64,000 bases of DNA from positions 1-64,000 of the forward strand of contig NZ_JBDWAS010000057.1 of the NCBI RefSeq assembly GCF_039978735.1, written 5' to 3'. This DNA is from Maricaulis sp039978735. Lineage in GTDB: Bacteria; Pseudomonadota; Alphaproteobacteria; Caulobacterales; Maricaulaceae. Under the pieces are notes generated by a model, which worked only from the letters and a program-made list of their open reading frames with translations, was not told the origin of the DNA and did no database searches. The position numbers and the translations under genes were made by a program. Shown here piece after piece: positions 7,599 through 16,763 of the stretch. Positions within the stretch are counted from its first letter, which is position 1, and each line of letters starts with the position of its first letter.

Positions 7599-8573
7599 AT
7601 GGGCCTCCTCGTCGACGGCCAGTGGCAGGACCGCTGGTATGATACGGACAAGACCGGCGGACGTTTCGAACGCTCCGCCTCGAAACTGCGCAACTGGGTG
7701 ACGCCGGACGGCGAACCCGGTCCCTCCGGCCGCGGCGGTTTCAAGGCCGAGCCCGGGCGCTATCACCTCTATGTCTCCTATGCCTGCCCCTGGGCGCACC
7801 GCACGCTGATCTACCGCGCGCTGAAAGGGCTGGAGGACATGATCTCCGTCTCGGTCGTCGACTGGCTGATGGGCGAGAATGGCTGGACCTTCAAGGATCG
7901 CGGCGACGGCATTGCCGGCGACGATCTCTTCGGCAAGGATTTCCTCTACCAAGTCTATCTGGAAAGCGAGCCGGACTATTCCGGCCGCGTCACCGTGCCC
8001 GTTCTGTGGGACAAGCGGACCGGCCGCATCGTCTCGAACGAGAGCGCCGAGATCATCCGCATGCTCAATTCCGCCTTCGACGGGGCCGGTGCGAAACCGG
8101 GCGACTGGTATCCCGAAGGCAGGCGCGACGAGATCGACGCGCTGAACGACCGCATCTACGAGACGGTGAATAACGGCGTCTACAAATCCGGTTTTGCGAC
8201 CACGCAGGACGCCTATGAAGAGGCGGTCCGCCCGCTCTTCGACAGTCTGGACTGGATCGAGGGGATCCTGGCGGAGAAGCGCTTTTTGACCGGCGACACG
8301 CCGAGCGAGGCCGACTGGCGGCTATTGCCCACCCTGTTGCGTTTCGACCTCGTCTATCACGGCCATTTCAAGTGCAATATCCGGCGGATCGAGGACTATC
8401 CCAACCTGTCCGGATACATGCGCGAGCTCTACCAATGGCCCGGCATCGCCGGCACCTGCAATTTCGACCACGCCAAGGCGCACTATTATGCCAGCCATGA
8501 AAGCGTAAACCCGACCGGCATCGTCCCGGTGGGCCCGGCGCTGGATCTGGAGAGACCGCACGGGCGGGGGTAG
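7599..8573 (+). CDS. Glutathionyl-hydroquinone reductase (GST family)
   Basis: 324 residues, preceded by an AAGGAG site. It belongs to the Xi-class GST group (YqjG/ECM4/PcpF type), which reduces glutathionyl-hydroquinones using glutathione. Evidence is the N-terminal W-rich segment, the active-site YACPWAHRTLIYRALKGLE with the catalytic Cys of CPWA near residue 63, and SNESAEIIRMLN for glutathione binding. A C-terminal helical domain with TPSEADWRLLPTLLRFD follows. It sits 84 bp downstream of the pirin gene in the same direction and may share its transcript, which would fit a quinone or redox-stress pair. Confidence 0.93.
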   Translation: MGLLVDGQWQDRWYDTDKTGGRFERSASKLRNWVTPDGEPGPSGRGGFKAEPGRYHLYVSYACPWAHRTLIYRALKGLEDMISVSVVDWLMGENGWTFKDRGDGIAGDDLFGKDFLYQVYLESEPDYSGRVTVPVLWDKRTGRIVSNESAEIIRMLNSAFDGAGAKPGDWYPEGRRDEIDALNDRIYETVNNGVYKSGFATTQDAYEEAVRPLFDSLDWIEGILAEKRFLTGDTPSEADWRLLPTLLRFDLVYHGHFKCNIRRIEDYPNLSGYMRELYQWPGIAGTCNFDHAKAHYYASHESVNPTGIVPVGPALDLERPHGRG

Positions 8574-8616
8574 GAGCCAGATGAGTTTCCTCCCCGCGCA
8601 TTTTTCCCGGCCGTAT

Positions 8617-8726
8617 GTCCCGCGGAGGCGGGACGAAGAGCCGGGACCGACAGCACGGGCATCGCGCTCGCTGCCCGTCCACTAGGTCCCGGATCTGCAG
8701 CCTGCCTTCGCAGGCTTCCGTCCGGG
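8617..8726. repeat. Composite of three intergenic hairpins
   Basis: Three stem-loops lie between two convergent genes. The first is GTCCCGC-GGAG-GCGGGAC (8617-8634). The second is a two-step stem, CCGGGACC/GGTCCCGG with inner ACGGGCA/TGCCCGT (8641-8692). The third is GCCTGC-CTTC-GCAGGC (8700-8715), within an outer CCCGGA/TCCGGG. No U-tract follows on either strand, so it is not a classic terminator. It resembles a REP-type mosaic but no second copy was seen here. Confidence 0.6.
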
Positions 8727-8769
8727 AAAACCGTGAAATTCTGAAATGAAATGGCGGAGAGTCGAAAAC

Positions 8770-9294
8770 CTAAGCCGCGTCGCGGGACTTGTCTTTTTCG
8801 GCTTTCTTCACCTTCTGCACCGCCCGCTGCCGCTTCAGGCGCGAGAGGTAGTCGATGAAGAGAATGCCTTCCAGATGGTCCATTTCGTGCTGGATGCACA
8901 CTGCGAACATGCCTTCGGCGATCTCGTCGCGCTCATTCCCGTCATAGTCGAGATATTGCACGCGGATGCGGTCGGGGCGCTCGACCTCGTCGAACACGGC
9001 CGGCACCGACAGGCAGCCTTCCTCATAGGGACGCAGCGTGTCGGACGGGTCGGACAGGACCGGATTGACGAAATAGCGCGGCTGCGGCTCCTCGTCGGAA
9101 CCGGCCAGATCCATCACGATCACGCGCTTGGGCACACCGATCTGGATCGCGGCGAGACCGATGCCGTCGGCCGCGTACATCGAGTCCAGCATGTCGTCCA
9201 TCAACGCACGGAGCTCGTCATCCACCCGGTCGACCGGTTGGGAGACTTCCTTCAGACGCGGGTCCGGGACGGTAAGAATGTCACGTATAGCCAT
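8770..9294 (-). CDS. def: Peptide deformylase
   Basis: 174 residues from the ATG at 9294; the open frame extends upstream into the rmuC shadow. It removes the formyl group from nascent N-terminal formyl-methionine. Motif 1 is GIGLAAIQIG, motif 2 EGCLSVP (metal ligand C94) and motif 3 HEMDHLEG (H136, E137, H140). The C-terminus carries an unusually basic tail (RLKRQRAVQKVKKAEKDKSR), which may aid ribosome contact. It is 31 bp downstream of rmuC and probably in its operon. Confidence 0.97.
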   Translation of the reverse strand: MAIRDILTVPDPRLKEVSQPVDRVDDELRALMDDMLDSMYAADGIGLAAIQIGVPKRVIVMDLAGSDEEPQPRYFVNPVLSDPSDTLRPYEEGCLSVPAVFDEVERPDRIRVQYLDYDGNERDEIAEGMFAVCIQHEMDHLEGILFIDYLSRLKRQRAVQKVKKAEKDKSRDAA

Positions 9295-9325
9295 GCCCCT
9301 AAAATAGTCGCAGCGGCTTAACGGT

Positions 9326-10786
9326 TCAAGAATTCGCCGCTTCTGATGCCGTATCCGGCGCAGCCAGGGCAGGCGCCTCGCCGGACGCGTCATCCTCATC
9401 CAGCCCGGCGGCATCGAGATACTCGCTCGGCAGGGCCTTGCGGGCATTCGCCCCCAGCGTCTTGAGCATCTCGGCCTGGCGCACCAGATTGCCCCGCCCC
9501 TCGACCAGCTTGCCCTTGGCGGCCGACCAGGCATCCTTTGCGCCGTCGATCCGCTTGCCGACGGTTTCCAGGTCCGACACGAAGCCCTCGAACTTGTCGT
9601 AGAGCGCGCCGGCGCGGTCGGCGATATCGATGGCATGGCGGTTCTGGCGGTCGATCGTCCACAGATTGCCCACCGTGCGCATGGCCATCATCAGCGTGGT
9701 CGGCGTGGCGATCATCACATTGCGGTCCCAGGCATAGCTGGACAATTCCGGATCGTTCTGCAGCGCCAGCGAGGCCGCGCCCTCGAGCGGCACGAACATG
9801 AGGGTGAAGTTCACTCCCTCGTAAAGCCGCGCATAATCCTTCTCGCCCAGCGCCTTGATATGGGCGCGTACCGAGGCGATGTGCTGTTTGAGCGCCGTCT
9901 TGCGCGCGGTTTCGTCCTCTTCATTGACGCAGCGCTCGAAGGCGACCAGCGAGACCTTGGAGTCGATCACCAGCCGGTGTTCGCCGGGCATTTCCACGAT
10001 CACGTCCGGCCGCAGCAGCGCGCCGTCATCATTCCGCTCGGTCTGCTGGGTGAAGTAATGCTCGTTCTCGCGCAGCCCGGCGCGTTCGAGGATGGTTGCC
10101 AGCACCATCTCGCCCCAATCGCCCTGCACTTTCGAGGAGGAGCGCAGCGCATTGGCCAGGTTCTTGGCGTCCGCCGACATCTGATGCGCGTCCTTGCGCA
10201 CCGTTTCCATCAATTGCTTGATTTCGCCGGCATGACCGGAGCGCTCGGTCGCGTCCTTCTCGACCTTCTCGCGGAAATCCTTCAGCTGTTCGCGCAGCGG
10301 ATTGAGCAGGGTCTGCAGGTTTTCCGTGCTCTGCTTGTTCAGCTCGGCACCCGACGCCTTGAGGATCTCGTTTGCGGTGAGCTTGAATTGTTCGCTCAGC
10401 CGCTCGCGCGCCTTTTCAAGCTCGGCGAGCTTTTCCCCGTGATGGCGCTGCGTGGCGTCGTGCTCGGATTTCAGGCTGGCAAAGTCGGACGCCAGCCGGT
10501 CCCGCTCGGCCCGCAATTCCTCGGACTGTTTGAGCAGGCGGTCGCGCTCCTCGCGCACGCTTTCCAGGCGCGCCAGCTTCTCGCGTGCCTCGACGGCTTC
10601 GGTCGCGCGCTGCTCTGCCGTCTCGCGCCATTGATCGCGCTCGGCCCGCAGGGTTTCGGCCTGGTCGGCGGCAAACCCGTCCTGCGCCTTCGGCCGCCGG
10701 AAGAGCAATACGGCCAGCAGCAGGATGACGAGCGCCAGCCCGCCAAGCAGGAGCCAGGTTTCCGGAGCGATTTCGGTCAGCATCAT
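9326..10786 (-). CDS. rmuC: DNA recombination protein RmuC
   Basis: 486 residues from tandem ATGs at 10786/10783. A single N-terminal membrane anchor (about 8-26) precedes a long coiled coil (about 40-190) with Glu/Arg heptads, then the RmuC nuclease-like domain. That domain contains GDWGEMVLATILERAGL, DVIVEMPGEHRLVIDSKVSL and FTLMFVPLEGAASLAL. RmuC limits inversions at short inverted repeats in E. coli, with an inferred PD-(D/E)XK-type nuclease fold. It lies upstream of def. Confidence 0.93.
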   Translation of the reverse strand: MMLTEIAPETWLLLGGLALVILLLAVLLFRRPKAQDGFAADQAETLRAERDQWRETAEQRATEAVEAREKLARLESVREERDRLLKQSEELRAERDRLASDFASLKSEHDATQRHHGEKLAELEKARERLSEQFKLTANEILKASGAELNKQSTENLQTLLNPLREQLKDFREKVEKDATERSGHAGEIKQLMETVRKDAHQMSADAKNLANALRSSSKVQGDWGEMVLATILERAGLRENEHYFTQQTERNDDGALLRPDVIVEMPGEHRLVIDSKVSLVAFERCVNEEDETARKTALKQHIASVRAHIKALGEKDYARLYEGVNFTLMFVPLEGAASLALQNDPELSSYAWDRNVMIATPTTLMMAMRTVGNLWTIDRQNRHAIDIADRAGALYDKFEGFVSDLETVGKRIDGAKDAWSAAKGKLVEGRGNLVRQAEMLKTLGANARKALPSEYLDAAGLDEDDASGEAPALAAPDTASEAANS

Positions 10787-10959
10787 GGGGTCGCCTTGTC
10801 TTTGCACGTCATTCTGCGTGAGTCGGTCGTGTGCGGCCACAATGCCGGCCCGCCGCGACAGAAGCTGTCACATCCCTCGGTCGCCCGCCGTGCTCGCGCA
10901 GGAGGGGAAAACGGCCCCGATCCTGCATCCTGCCCGCTACGGGATGTAGGAGAGCGTGC

Positions 10960-12078
10960 ATGCACGTGCGTATCGTTTCAATCGGAGACATGACCGGCGA
11001 GCAGGTCGCGAAATGGAACGCCTGGGCGGCCCCGCATGGACGCCTGATCAGCCCCTATTTCCATTACGAGTTCACCGCCGCGATCGCCCGCGCCCGTTCC
11101 GACGTCCGCATTGCCATTGTGGAACAGGATGGCGAGATCGCCGGCTTCTTCCCGCACCATGTCGCCCATGACGGCGTCATCCGCCCGGTCGGGGCACCGA
11201 TGAGCGATTATCAGGGCGTGATCGCCCGGCCGGACGTGCAGATCCCGCTGGAGCGGATCGTGCGCGCCTGCGGCGGTTCCGCCATGGTGTTCGACAACTG
11301 GCATTGCCCCCGGGGCGGCTGTGACCGCGCCCGCCGCAGCCGCGACGGCTCGGTGATGGTCGATCTGGCCGGCGGTGCCGATGCCTATTTTGCCGCCCAA
11401 CGCGCCGAATACCGTGACCATTTCCGCAAGACCGCCCGGCGCCAGCGCGCGGCCGAGCGCGATATCGGCCCGGCGCGCGTCGTCATCGGCGATACCGATG
11501 GCAGCGCCTTTGCCCAGCTGGATACCTGGAAACAGACCCAGTACGAAACGACCGGCAAGCTGAATGTGTTCGGCATCGGCTGGGTGCGCGAGACCCTGAA
11601 CGATCTGCGCACACTCGATACGGCAGGCTTCTCCGGTCTGACCGCCTCGCTCTGGTTCGGCGACCGCTTGGCTGCTGTCGAGTTCGGCCTCAGCGCCGGC
11701 GGCGTCTATCATTCCTGGTTCCCGGCCTATGATCCGGAACTGGCCCGCTATTCGCCTGGCCTCCTCCTGCTGCACGGCCTGTTCGAACAGGCCGCGGAAC
11801 ACGGCATCGAGCGCCTCGATCTGGGCCGCGGCGGTCTGCACTACAAGAAATATTATTCCAGCTATGAAGTGCCGCTGGACCAGGGCCGCGTCCTGGTGCC
11901 CGGCCTCGCCTCAACCGCGATCCGCAGCTGGGAAATCGCCGAGAAGGCCGCCGGCGTGATGCCGGGTGCCGTCGCCGAACTGCCGGCCCGCCTGCGCCGC
12001 CGCTGGTCCCAGGTCAGCGCCTTCCAGCCGCGCCTGGCCCCCCGCCTGGCCAGCTTTGCCGGATCGATTTCGCTGTAG
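10960..12078 (+). CDS. GNAT-like (CelD/BioF2-type) acetyltransferase
   Basis: 372 residues from the ATG at 10960, after AGGAGAG. The layout fits the acetyltransferase-like domain found in CelD and FemAB-related proteins. There is an N-terminal half with IAIVEQDGEIAGFFPHH and a C-terminal GNAT-like half with SLWFGDRLAAVEFGLSAGG, YSPGLLLLHGLFEQA and LDLGRGGLHYKKYYS. Such proteins often act in cell-surface polysaccharide or lipid acylation. The substrate cannot be told, and it is a single gene between rmuC (divergent) and a chemoreceptor. Confidence 0.82.
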   Translation: MHVRIVSIGDMTGEQVAKWNAWAAPHGRLISPYFHYEFTAAIARARSDVRIAIVEQDGEIAGFFPHHVAHDGVIRPVGAPMSDYQGVIARPDVQIPLERIVRACGGSAMVFDNWHCPRGGCDRARRSRDGSVMVDLAGGADAYFAAQRAEYRDHFRKTARRQRAAERDIGPARVVIGDTDGSAFAQLDTWKQTQYETTGKLNVFGIGWVRETLNDLRTLDTAGFSGLTASLWFGDRLAAVEFGLSAGGVYHSWFPAYDPELARYSPGLLLLHGLFEQAAEHGIERLDLGRGGLHYKKYYSSYEVPLDQGRVLVPGLASTAIRSWEIAEKAAGVMPGAVAELPARLRRRWSQVSAFQPRLAPRLASFAGSISL

Positions 12079-12283
12079 GTCATCGGCACCTGCGACAAGT
12101 TCGCCGGGCGGCAGCCCGGTGGACGACGGCCAGCGCATCGATATCCCTGTCCCTGCAGGCATCCTGGCCCGTGACCGGCTCCAACCCAACGTCCGGTATT
12201 CATATATAACAATCACGGGTTCAGCTTCTCGAAACCCTGGCCGGGAGAAAGCGGCCATGTGCTGTTGTTTCGAGAGACCCCAA

Positions 12284-13981
12284 ATGATCCAGCTTTCAAA
12301 CCTCTCCATTTCCCTGAAAATTCTTCTCGTGGCCGGTCTGCTGTCTGCGGGCACGATTGCGCTTGCGGCGATCGGCGTCGCGAGCATCTCGAAGCTCAAG
12401 GCCTCTTCCGAGGCGGTCGAGCGTGTGTCGAATGAAATCCGTATCGGCGGCCGGATGGGCCAGAACGCGCTCGAACTCAGCCGGGCAGAGTATCGTGCCG
12501 CGGCGGACCCGGCCGTCATCGGGCAGGTCCGCCAGCAGATTGACGAGAGCCGCGCGGAATTCCGCGACCGCCTCGAGCGCGCCTCGGCCCTGGCCGGCCC
12601 CGAACAAGCCCGTCTCCTCGACGAGGTCGAAACCGGATACGAGGCCTACATCGCCGCGATGACGACGGCGTTCGACGCGATCGAACAGCTGGAACAGACA
12701 GAATTGACCGAGGCTGAAACGGCCGCGATGGACGCGATCCAGACCTCCCGTCAGACCATGGAAACCCTGCGCGCCGCCATCGCGGACTATGTGAACTTCA
12801 CGGACGAAAAAGGGGCAACGCTCGTCGACGAGGCCGCAGCCCTGTCCAATACCGTACGCGGCGTGCAGGTGGTCGCCGGTCTCGCGGTCACAATCGGCGG
12901 GTTTTTCCTGGCGTTCTTCCTGAGCCGGACCAGTATTGTTCAACCGCTTGCGCGCGTCGTGCGCAATCTCAAGCGTGTTGCCAAGGGCGATCTGGAGGTC
13001 GACATCTCCGGTGCCGACCGCAAGGACGAGATCGGCGATCTCAATCAGGCGCTGCAGCACTTCATCGAAGCGGCCCAGGCGCAGCGCGCGCAGATCGAAC
13101 GCGAGCAGGCCGATGCCCGCCGCAAGACCGAACGCGCGGCCCGCGTCAAAGCCCTCACCGACGCCTTCGAGGAAGAGATCGAAGCGGCCATGGCGACGCT
13201 CGCCAGCGCGGCCGAGGAACTTGCGGCGACAGCCAACTCCATGTCGTCCACAGCCGAAGAGACCAGCGCCCAGACCCAGAGCGTGTCGTCGGTCACCACC
13301 CAGACGTCCGCCAATGTGCAGACGGTCGCTGCGGCGAGCGAAGAGCTTGCGACGGCCATTGCCGAAGTCGCCCGCCAGATCGACCGGACTGCCGAAATCT
13401 CGGACACTGCGACCGAGCGGACGCAAGGCGCACTGACCGAGATCGATGCGCTGAGCACGGCGGCCCGCGAGATCGAGGATATTCTGGTCCTGATCGCCGG
13501 CATTACCGAACAGACCAAGCTGCTGGCTCTGAACGCGACCATCGAGGCCGCCCGCGCCGGTGAGGCGGGCAAGGGCTTCGGTGTTGTCGCCAGTGAGGTG
13601 AAGACGCTGGCCAACCAGACCGAACAGGCCACGGCCAGCGTCACCGAGCAGATCCGCACGATCCAGCAACGCACCCAGACCGTCGTCGACTCGGTCCAGG
13701 GCATCCACAGTGTCGTGAACGATGTGAACGAGATTTCGACGGCCGTTGCCACGACGGCCGAACAGCAGACCGCTGCCACCAACGAGATCAACCGCAACAT
13801 CACCGAGGCGGCCACCGGCACCGAGGAAGTCACGCGCTCCATCAGCATGCTGGAAACGGCGGCCGGCAGCACGTCGGCTGCAGCGACCCAGGTCGCCTCG
13901 ACAGCCGAGGAACTCTCGCGCCGGAGCAATTCCATCAAGGCGGACATCCAGCGCTATCTGGCCGAGGTGGAAGCGGCCTGA
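12284..13981 (+). CDS. Methyl-accepting chemotaxis protein
   Basis: 565 residues from the ATG at 12284; an in-frame ATG at 12257 is possible. TM1 is at about 11-33, a periplasmic helical ligand domain follows, TM2 is at about 196-216, then a HAMP linker to about 268 and the signalling coiled coil. The receptor tip carries ITEQTKLLALNATIEAARAGE and GKGFGVVASEVKTLANQTEQ at about 403-445, the CheA/CheW-binding hairpin. Length and layout are normal. No che gene lies nearby, so the ligand is unknown. Confidence 0.95.
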   Translation: MIQLSNLSISLKILLVAGLLSAGTIALAAIGVASISKLKASSEAVERVSNEIRIGGRMGQNALELSRAEYRAAADPAVIGQVRQQIDESRAEFRDRLERASALAGPEQARLLDEVETGYEAYIAAMTTAFDAIEQLEQTELTEAETAAMDAIQTSRQTMETLRAAIADYVNFTDEKGATLVDEAAALSNTVRGVQVVAGLAVTIGGFFLAFFLSRTSIVQPLARVVRNLKRVAKGDLEVDISGADRKDEIGDLNQALQHFIEAAQAQRAQIEREQADARRKTERAARVKALTDAFEEEIEAAMATLASAAEELAATANSMSSTAEETSAQTQSVSSVTTQTSANVQTVAAASEELATAIAEVARQIDRTAEISDTATERTQGALTEIDALSTAAREIEDILVLIAGITEQTKLLALNATIEAARAGEAGKGFGVVASEVKTLANQTEQATASVTEQIRTIQQRTQTVVDSVQGIHSVVNDVNEISTAVATTAEQQTAATNEINRNITEAATGTEEVTRSISMLETAAGSTSAAATQVASTAEELSRRSNSIKADIQRYLAEVEAA

Positions 13982-14073
13982 TCCGGTGCGGCGGGCGGTG
14001 GACAACACTCCGCCCGCCTCTTCATTCATGAACCGCATCGCCCTAGATTGTTCCGGCAATGAGGGAGATGAGC

Positions 14074-15201
14074 ATGCGCGTTGCTGCCGCCGGGCTCGCC
14101 CTTGCCGTCCTTGGTGGACCGGCAATGGCGCAAGACACGATCCACGAGACCGAACAGGCCGATTTCCGCGTCGAGACCGTCGCGACCGGGCTCGAATTCC
14201 CCTGGTCCCTGGCCTTCCTGCCGGATGGCGACATGCTGGTCACCGAGCGTGAGGGCGGTCTGCGCTATATCGATGACGGAACGCTGCGCGAGGCCCCGGT
14301 CGAGGGTCTGCCGGACATTCTGGTCGACAATCAGGGCGGGCTTCTGGGCCTCGCCCTGCACCCGGAGTTCGCGGAGAATCGCTGGGTGTATTTCTCCTTC
14401 GCCGAAGGCACGTCCCGCGCCAATCACACCGCGCTCGCCCGCGGCCGGCTGAGCGAGGACGGAAGCAGGCTGGACGAGGTGGAACCCCTGTTCCGCGTCA
14501 ATTTCGACAAGCAGCGCGGCTATCATTTCGGCGGCCGCATCCTGTTCCTCGAGGACGGCACCCTGCTGCTCACCCTGGGCGAAGGCGCCCAGTATTTCCT
14601 GGAAGCCCAGAACCTGGACAATCATCTGGGCACGATCGTGCGCCTCAATGACGACGGCACGGTCCCCTTCGACAATCCCTATGTCAGCGCCAATGGCGCC
14701 CAGCCGGAAATCTGGAGCTATGGCCACCGCAATGTGCAGGGCATTGCCCGCAACCCGCAGACCGGCGCCATCTGGGCGCATGAGCACGGCCCCCGCGGCG
14801 GCGACGAGATCAATGATATCCGCCCCGGCCTGAATTACGGCTGGCCGGCCATCACCTACGGCATCAACTACAACGGCACGCCCGTCTCCGATGCCCGCGC
14901 GGCCGAGGGCATGGAACAGCCGCTGTGGTACTGGGTGCCCTCGATCGCGCCGTCGGGCATGGCCTTCTATGACGGCACCGGGTTTCCCGAATGGCAGGGC
15001 GATCTGTTCGTCGGCGCCCTCGCCGGCTCGATGCTCGTGCGCTACGAGGTCGAGGGCGACCGGATCATTTCCGAGGAAGAGCTGCTGACCGAGCGCGGCG
15101 ACCGGATCCGCGACGTACAGTCCGGTCCGGACGGGCATATCTATCTGCTGACCGACGATCTGGAAGGCAGCGTGCTGCGGCTGGACCCGGTCATTCCCTG
15201 A
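14074..15201 (+). CDS. PQQ-type soluble aldose sugar dehydrogenase
   Basis: 375 residues from the ATG at 14074, chosen because GAGGGA lies seven bases upstream; two earlier in-frame ATGs fit less well. A Sec signal peptide ends near AMAQ. The mature protein has the soluble glucose/sorbosone dehydrogenase six-blade propeller features: GLEFPWSLAFLPDGDMLVTE, LLGLALHPEF, GGRILFLEDGTLLLTLGEG and EIWSYGHRNVQG. HEHGPRGGDEIN and NYGWPAITYG follow. It would oxidise aldoses in the periplasm with PQQ. No PQQ synthesis genes are in the window. Confidence 0.9.
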   Translation: MRVAAAGLALAVLGGPAMAQDTIHETEQADFRVETVATGLEFPWSLAFLPDGDMLVTEREGGLRYIDDGTLREAPVEGLPDILVDNQGGLLGLALHPEFAENRWVYFSFAEGTSRANHTALARGRLSEDGSRLDEVEPLFRVNFDKQRGYHFGGRILFLEDGTLLLTLGEGAQYFLEAQNLDNHLGTIVRLNDDGTVPFDNPYVSANGAQPEIWSYGHRNVQGIARNPQTGAIWAHEHGPRGGDEINDIRPGLNYGWPAITYGINYNGTPVSDARAAEGMEQPLWYWVPSIAPSGMAFYDGTGFPEWQGDLFVGALAGSMLVRYEVEGDRIISEEELLTERGDRIRDVQSGPDGHIYLLTDDLEGSVLRLDPVIP

Positions 15202-15209
15202 CCGGGCGG

Positions 15210-15932
15210 CTAACCCCGCATGTCGGTCAGCGACCGGCCTTCGGCGATATTGCGCAACAGATAGACCAGCGGCGTGTCGACCGCGGCGACGAGCAGTTTC
15301 ACCACGACCTGGCCGAGGATGAGACTGCCGATCGCGGCCAAGCTCTCGATCCCGCCGAAGGCCACGGTGATGAAGATCGTCGAATTGAGGATCTGCGACA
15401 CCATGGTCGACAGGTTGTTGCGCAGCCACAACCGGTTGCGGCCGATGTCGCGCTGGCGCAGATGGTGGAAGATCAGCACGTCCGCCAGCGCACTCACGAA
15501 GAAAGCGACAATGCCGGCGAAATTGGTCCGGATGCCTGAGGAAAATACCGAGACGAATTCCGACTGGCGCTCGGCGGTCCAGCTCGGCGCCGCCGAGACG
15601 AACCCGGCGACATCCTCGAAATACATGGCGTAGAGGATCAGGAGCGCCACAACGAAACGCATGATGACGCCGATCAGAACCACGCACAGCGCGTAGCCGC
15701 GACCCCACACCTCGCTGATCACATCGGTCGCCAGATAGGTGAAGCAGAAGGCCAGCGTGCCGGCGGGCACCAGCACGTCAAGCGGGCCGAGATGGATGAC
15801 CTGCACCTTGATCGCCGTCAGTGCGGCCATCACCAGCGAGACCATGAACAGGCCCGTGCAGAAGAACAGCACGAAAGCCTTCCGCGTAACCCGTTCGGGA
15901 TTCATCCCGCTGTGTGCGTGTGTATCGTCCAT
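15210..15932 (-). CDS. yhhQ: Queuosine precursor transporter (YhhQ/VUT family)
   Basis: 240 residues with about six membrane segments. The family signature is clear: AGTLAFCFTYLATDVISEVWG in the second and third segments, then WTAERQSEFVSVFSSGIR and SQILNSTIFITVAFGG. The family takes up queuosine precursors such as preQ0 or preQ1 for tRNA wobble modification. It is last in a minus-strand run after recR, 73 bases downstream. Confidence 0.92.
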   Translation of the reverse strand: MDDTHAHSGMNPERVTRKAFVLFFCTGLFMVSLVMAALTAIKVQVIHLGPLDVLVPAGTLAFCFTYLATDVISEVWGRGYALCVVLIGVIMRFVVALLILYAMYFEDVAGFVSAAPSWTAERQSEFVSVFSSGIRTNFAGIVAFFVSALADVLIFHHLRQRDIGRNRLWLRNNLSTMVSQILNSTIFITVAFGGIESLAAIGSLILGQVVVKLLVAAVDTPLVYLLRNIAEGRSLTDMRG

Positions 15933-16005
15933 GCCGCCCCCGGCCGTCCGGTGGCAGTCTAGGACGATTTGCCGCTTTGCCTAGTATCGGCCGGAAAGCG
16001 CGCGC

Positions 16006-16611
16006 TCAGACCGCCGACCGGCTGCGGAAAGCCGCGGCCAGCGTGCCGTCGTCGAGATAGTCCAGCTCGCCGCCCACCGGCACACCGCGCGCCAGCGAGG
16101 TGACCGACACGCCGCACGGCTCCAGCTTGTCGGCGAGGTAGTGCGCGGTGGTCTGGCCGTCGACCGTGGCGTTGAGCGCCAGGACGATTTCGGTCACCGC
16201 CTCGTCGCTCGCCCGTTCGATCAGCTTGGCGATATTGAGATCGTCCGGGCGCACACCGTCGAGGGCCGACAGGACGCCGCCGAGAACATGATACCGCCCC
16301 TTGAACGCCCCGGCCCGCTCCAGCGCCCACAGATCGCCGACCGTCTCGACGACGCAGATTTCCTTCTCCGCGCGGTTCGGCGCGGCGCAGACGGCACACG
16401 GGTCGGTGACATCGAGATTGCCGCAGGTCGAACAGGCGCGGATCTTGTCGGCGGCATCGGCCAGCGCATCCGCCAGCGGGCGCATCACGGCATCGCGCTT
16501 GCCCAGAAGGTGCAGCGCGGCACGCCGGGCCGAACGCGGTCCCAGTCCCGGCAGCTTGGCCAGAAGCGTGATCAGGCGTTCGATTTCCGGGCCGGCAGAA
16601 GCGGTACGCAT
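16006..16611 (-). CDS. recR: Recombination mediator protein RecR
   Basis: 201 residues from the ATG at 16611; the frame stays open further upstream through a palindrome-rich spacer and should not be extended. RecR works with RecO and RecF to load RecA at gaps. Seen are an N-terminal helix-hairpin-helix (KLPGLGPRSARRAA), a C4 zinc finger (C60, C63, C72, C75), and a Toprim domain with VVETVGDLWALE and LALNATVDGQTTAHYL. The ybaB-recR gap is 152 bp and holds two palindromes. Confidence 0.96.
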   Translation of the reverse strand: MRTASAGPEIERLITLLAKLPGLGPRSARRAALHLLGKRDAVMRPLADALADAADKIRACSTCGNLDVTDPCAVCAAPNRAEKEICVVETVGDLWALERAGAFKGRYHVLGGVLSALDGVRPDDLNIAKLIERASDEAVTEIVLALNATVDGQTTAHYLADKLEPCGVSVTSLARGVPVGGELDYLDDGTLAAAFRSRSAV

Positions 16612-16633
16612 CAGAAGCTCTCGATCTGTCTGA

Positions 16634-16660
16634 GGGACATGTACCTTGGGTACGTGTCCC
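16634..16660. repeat. GGGACAYGTACC-type palindrome, site 1a
   Basis: GGGACATGTACC, spacer TTG, then GGTACGTGTCCC. The arms pair except for one position that is a G-T wobble. It lies in the 5' region of recR, 92 bp from a second palindrome of the same family. Confidence 0.85.
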
Positions 16661-16725
16661 CGAAAAAAGCCTATCCCCGAAAAAGCCGGTTTCTTCTGGA
16701 TTGCGGCAGTCGTGGAGGTCTTCCC

Positions 16726-16752
16726 GGGACGCGTACCAGAGGTACACGTCCC
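16726..16752. repeat. GGGACAYGTACC-type palindrome, site 1b
   Basis: GGGACGCGTACC, spacer AGA, then GGTACACGTCCC. It has the same 12-3-12 geometry as site 1a with one mispair. It lies just before the ybaB 3' end (16764), so the pair fills the ybaB-recR gap like a BIME-type unit. Confidence 0.85.
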
Positions 16753-16763
16753 GCCTCCCATAT

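Noticed and set aside
9635..10993. 452-codon plus-strand ORF
   Set aside because: Antisense to rmuC, whose coiled coil and nuclease motifs are clear on the other strand.
12296..14125. 609-codon minus-strand ORF
   Set aside because: Antisense shadow of the chemoreceptor gene.
16612..16761. N-terminal extension of RecR by 50 residues
   Set aside because: It translates the palindrome-rich spacer, and RecR proteins start at MRTASAGPEIERL-like sequence.
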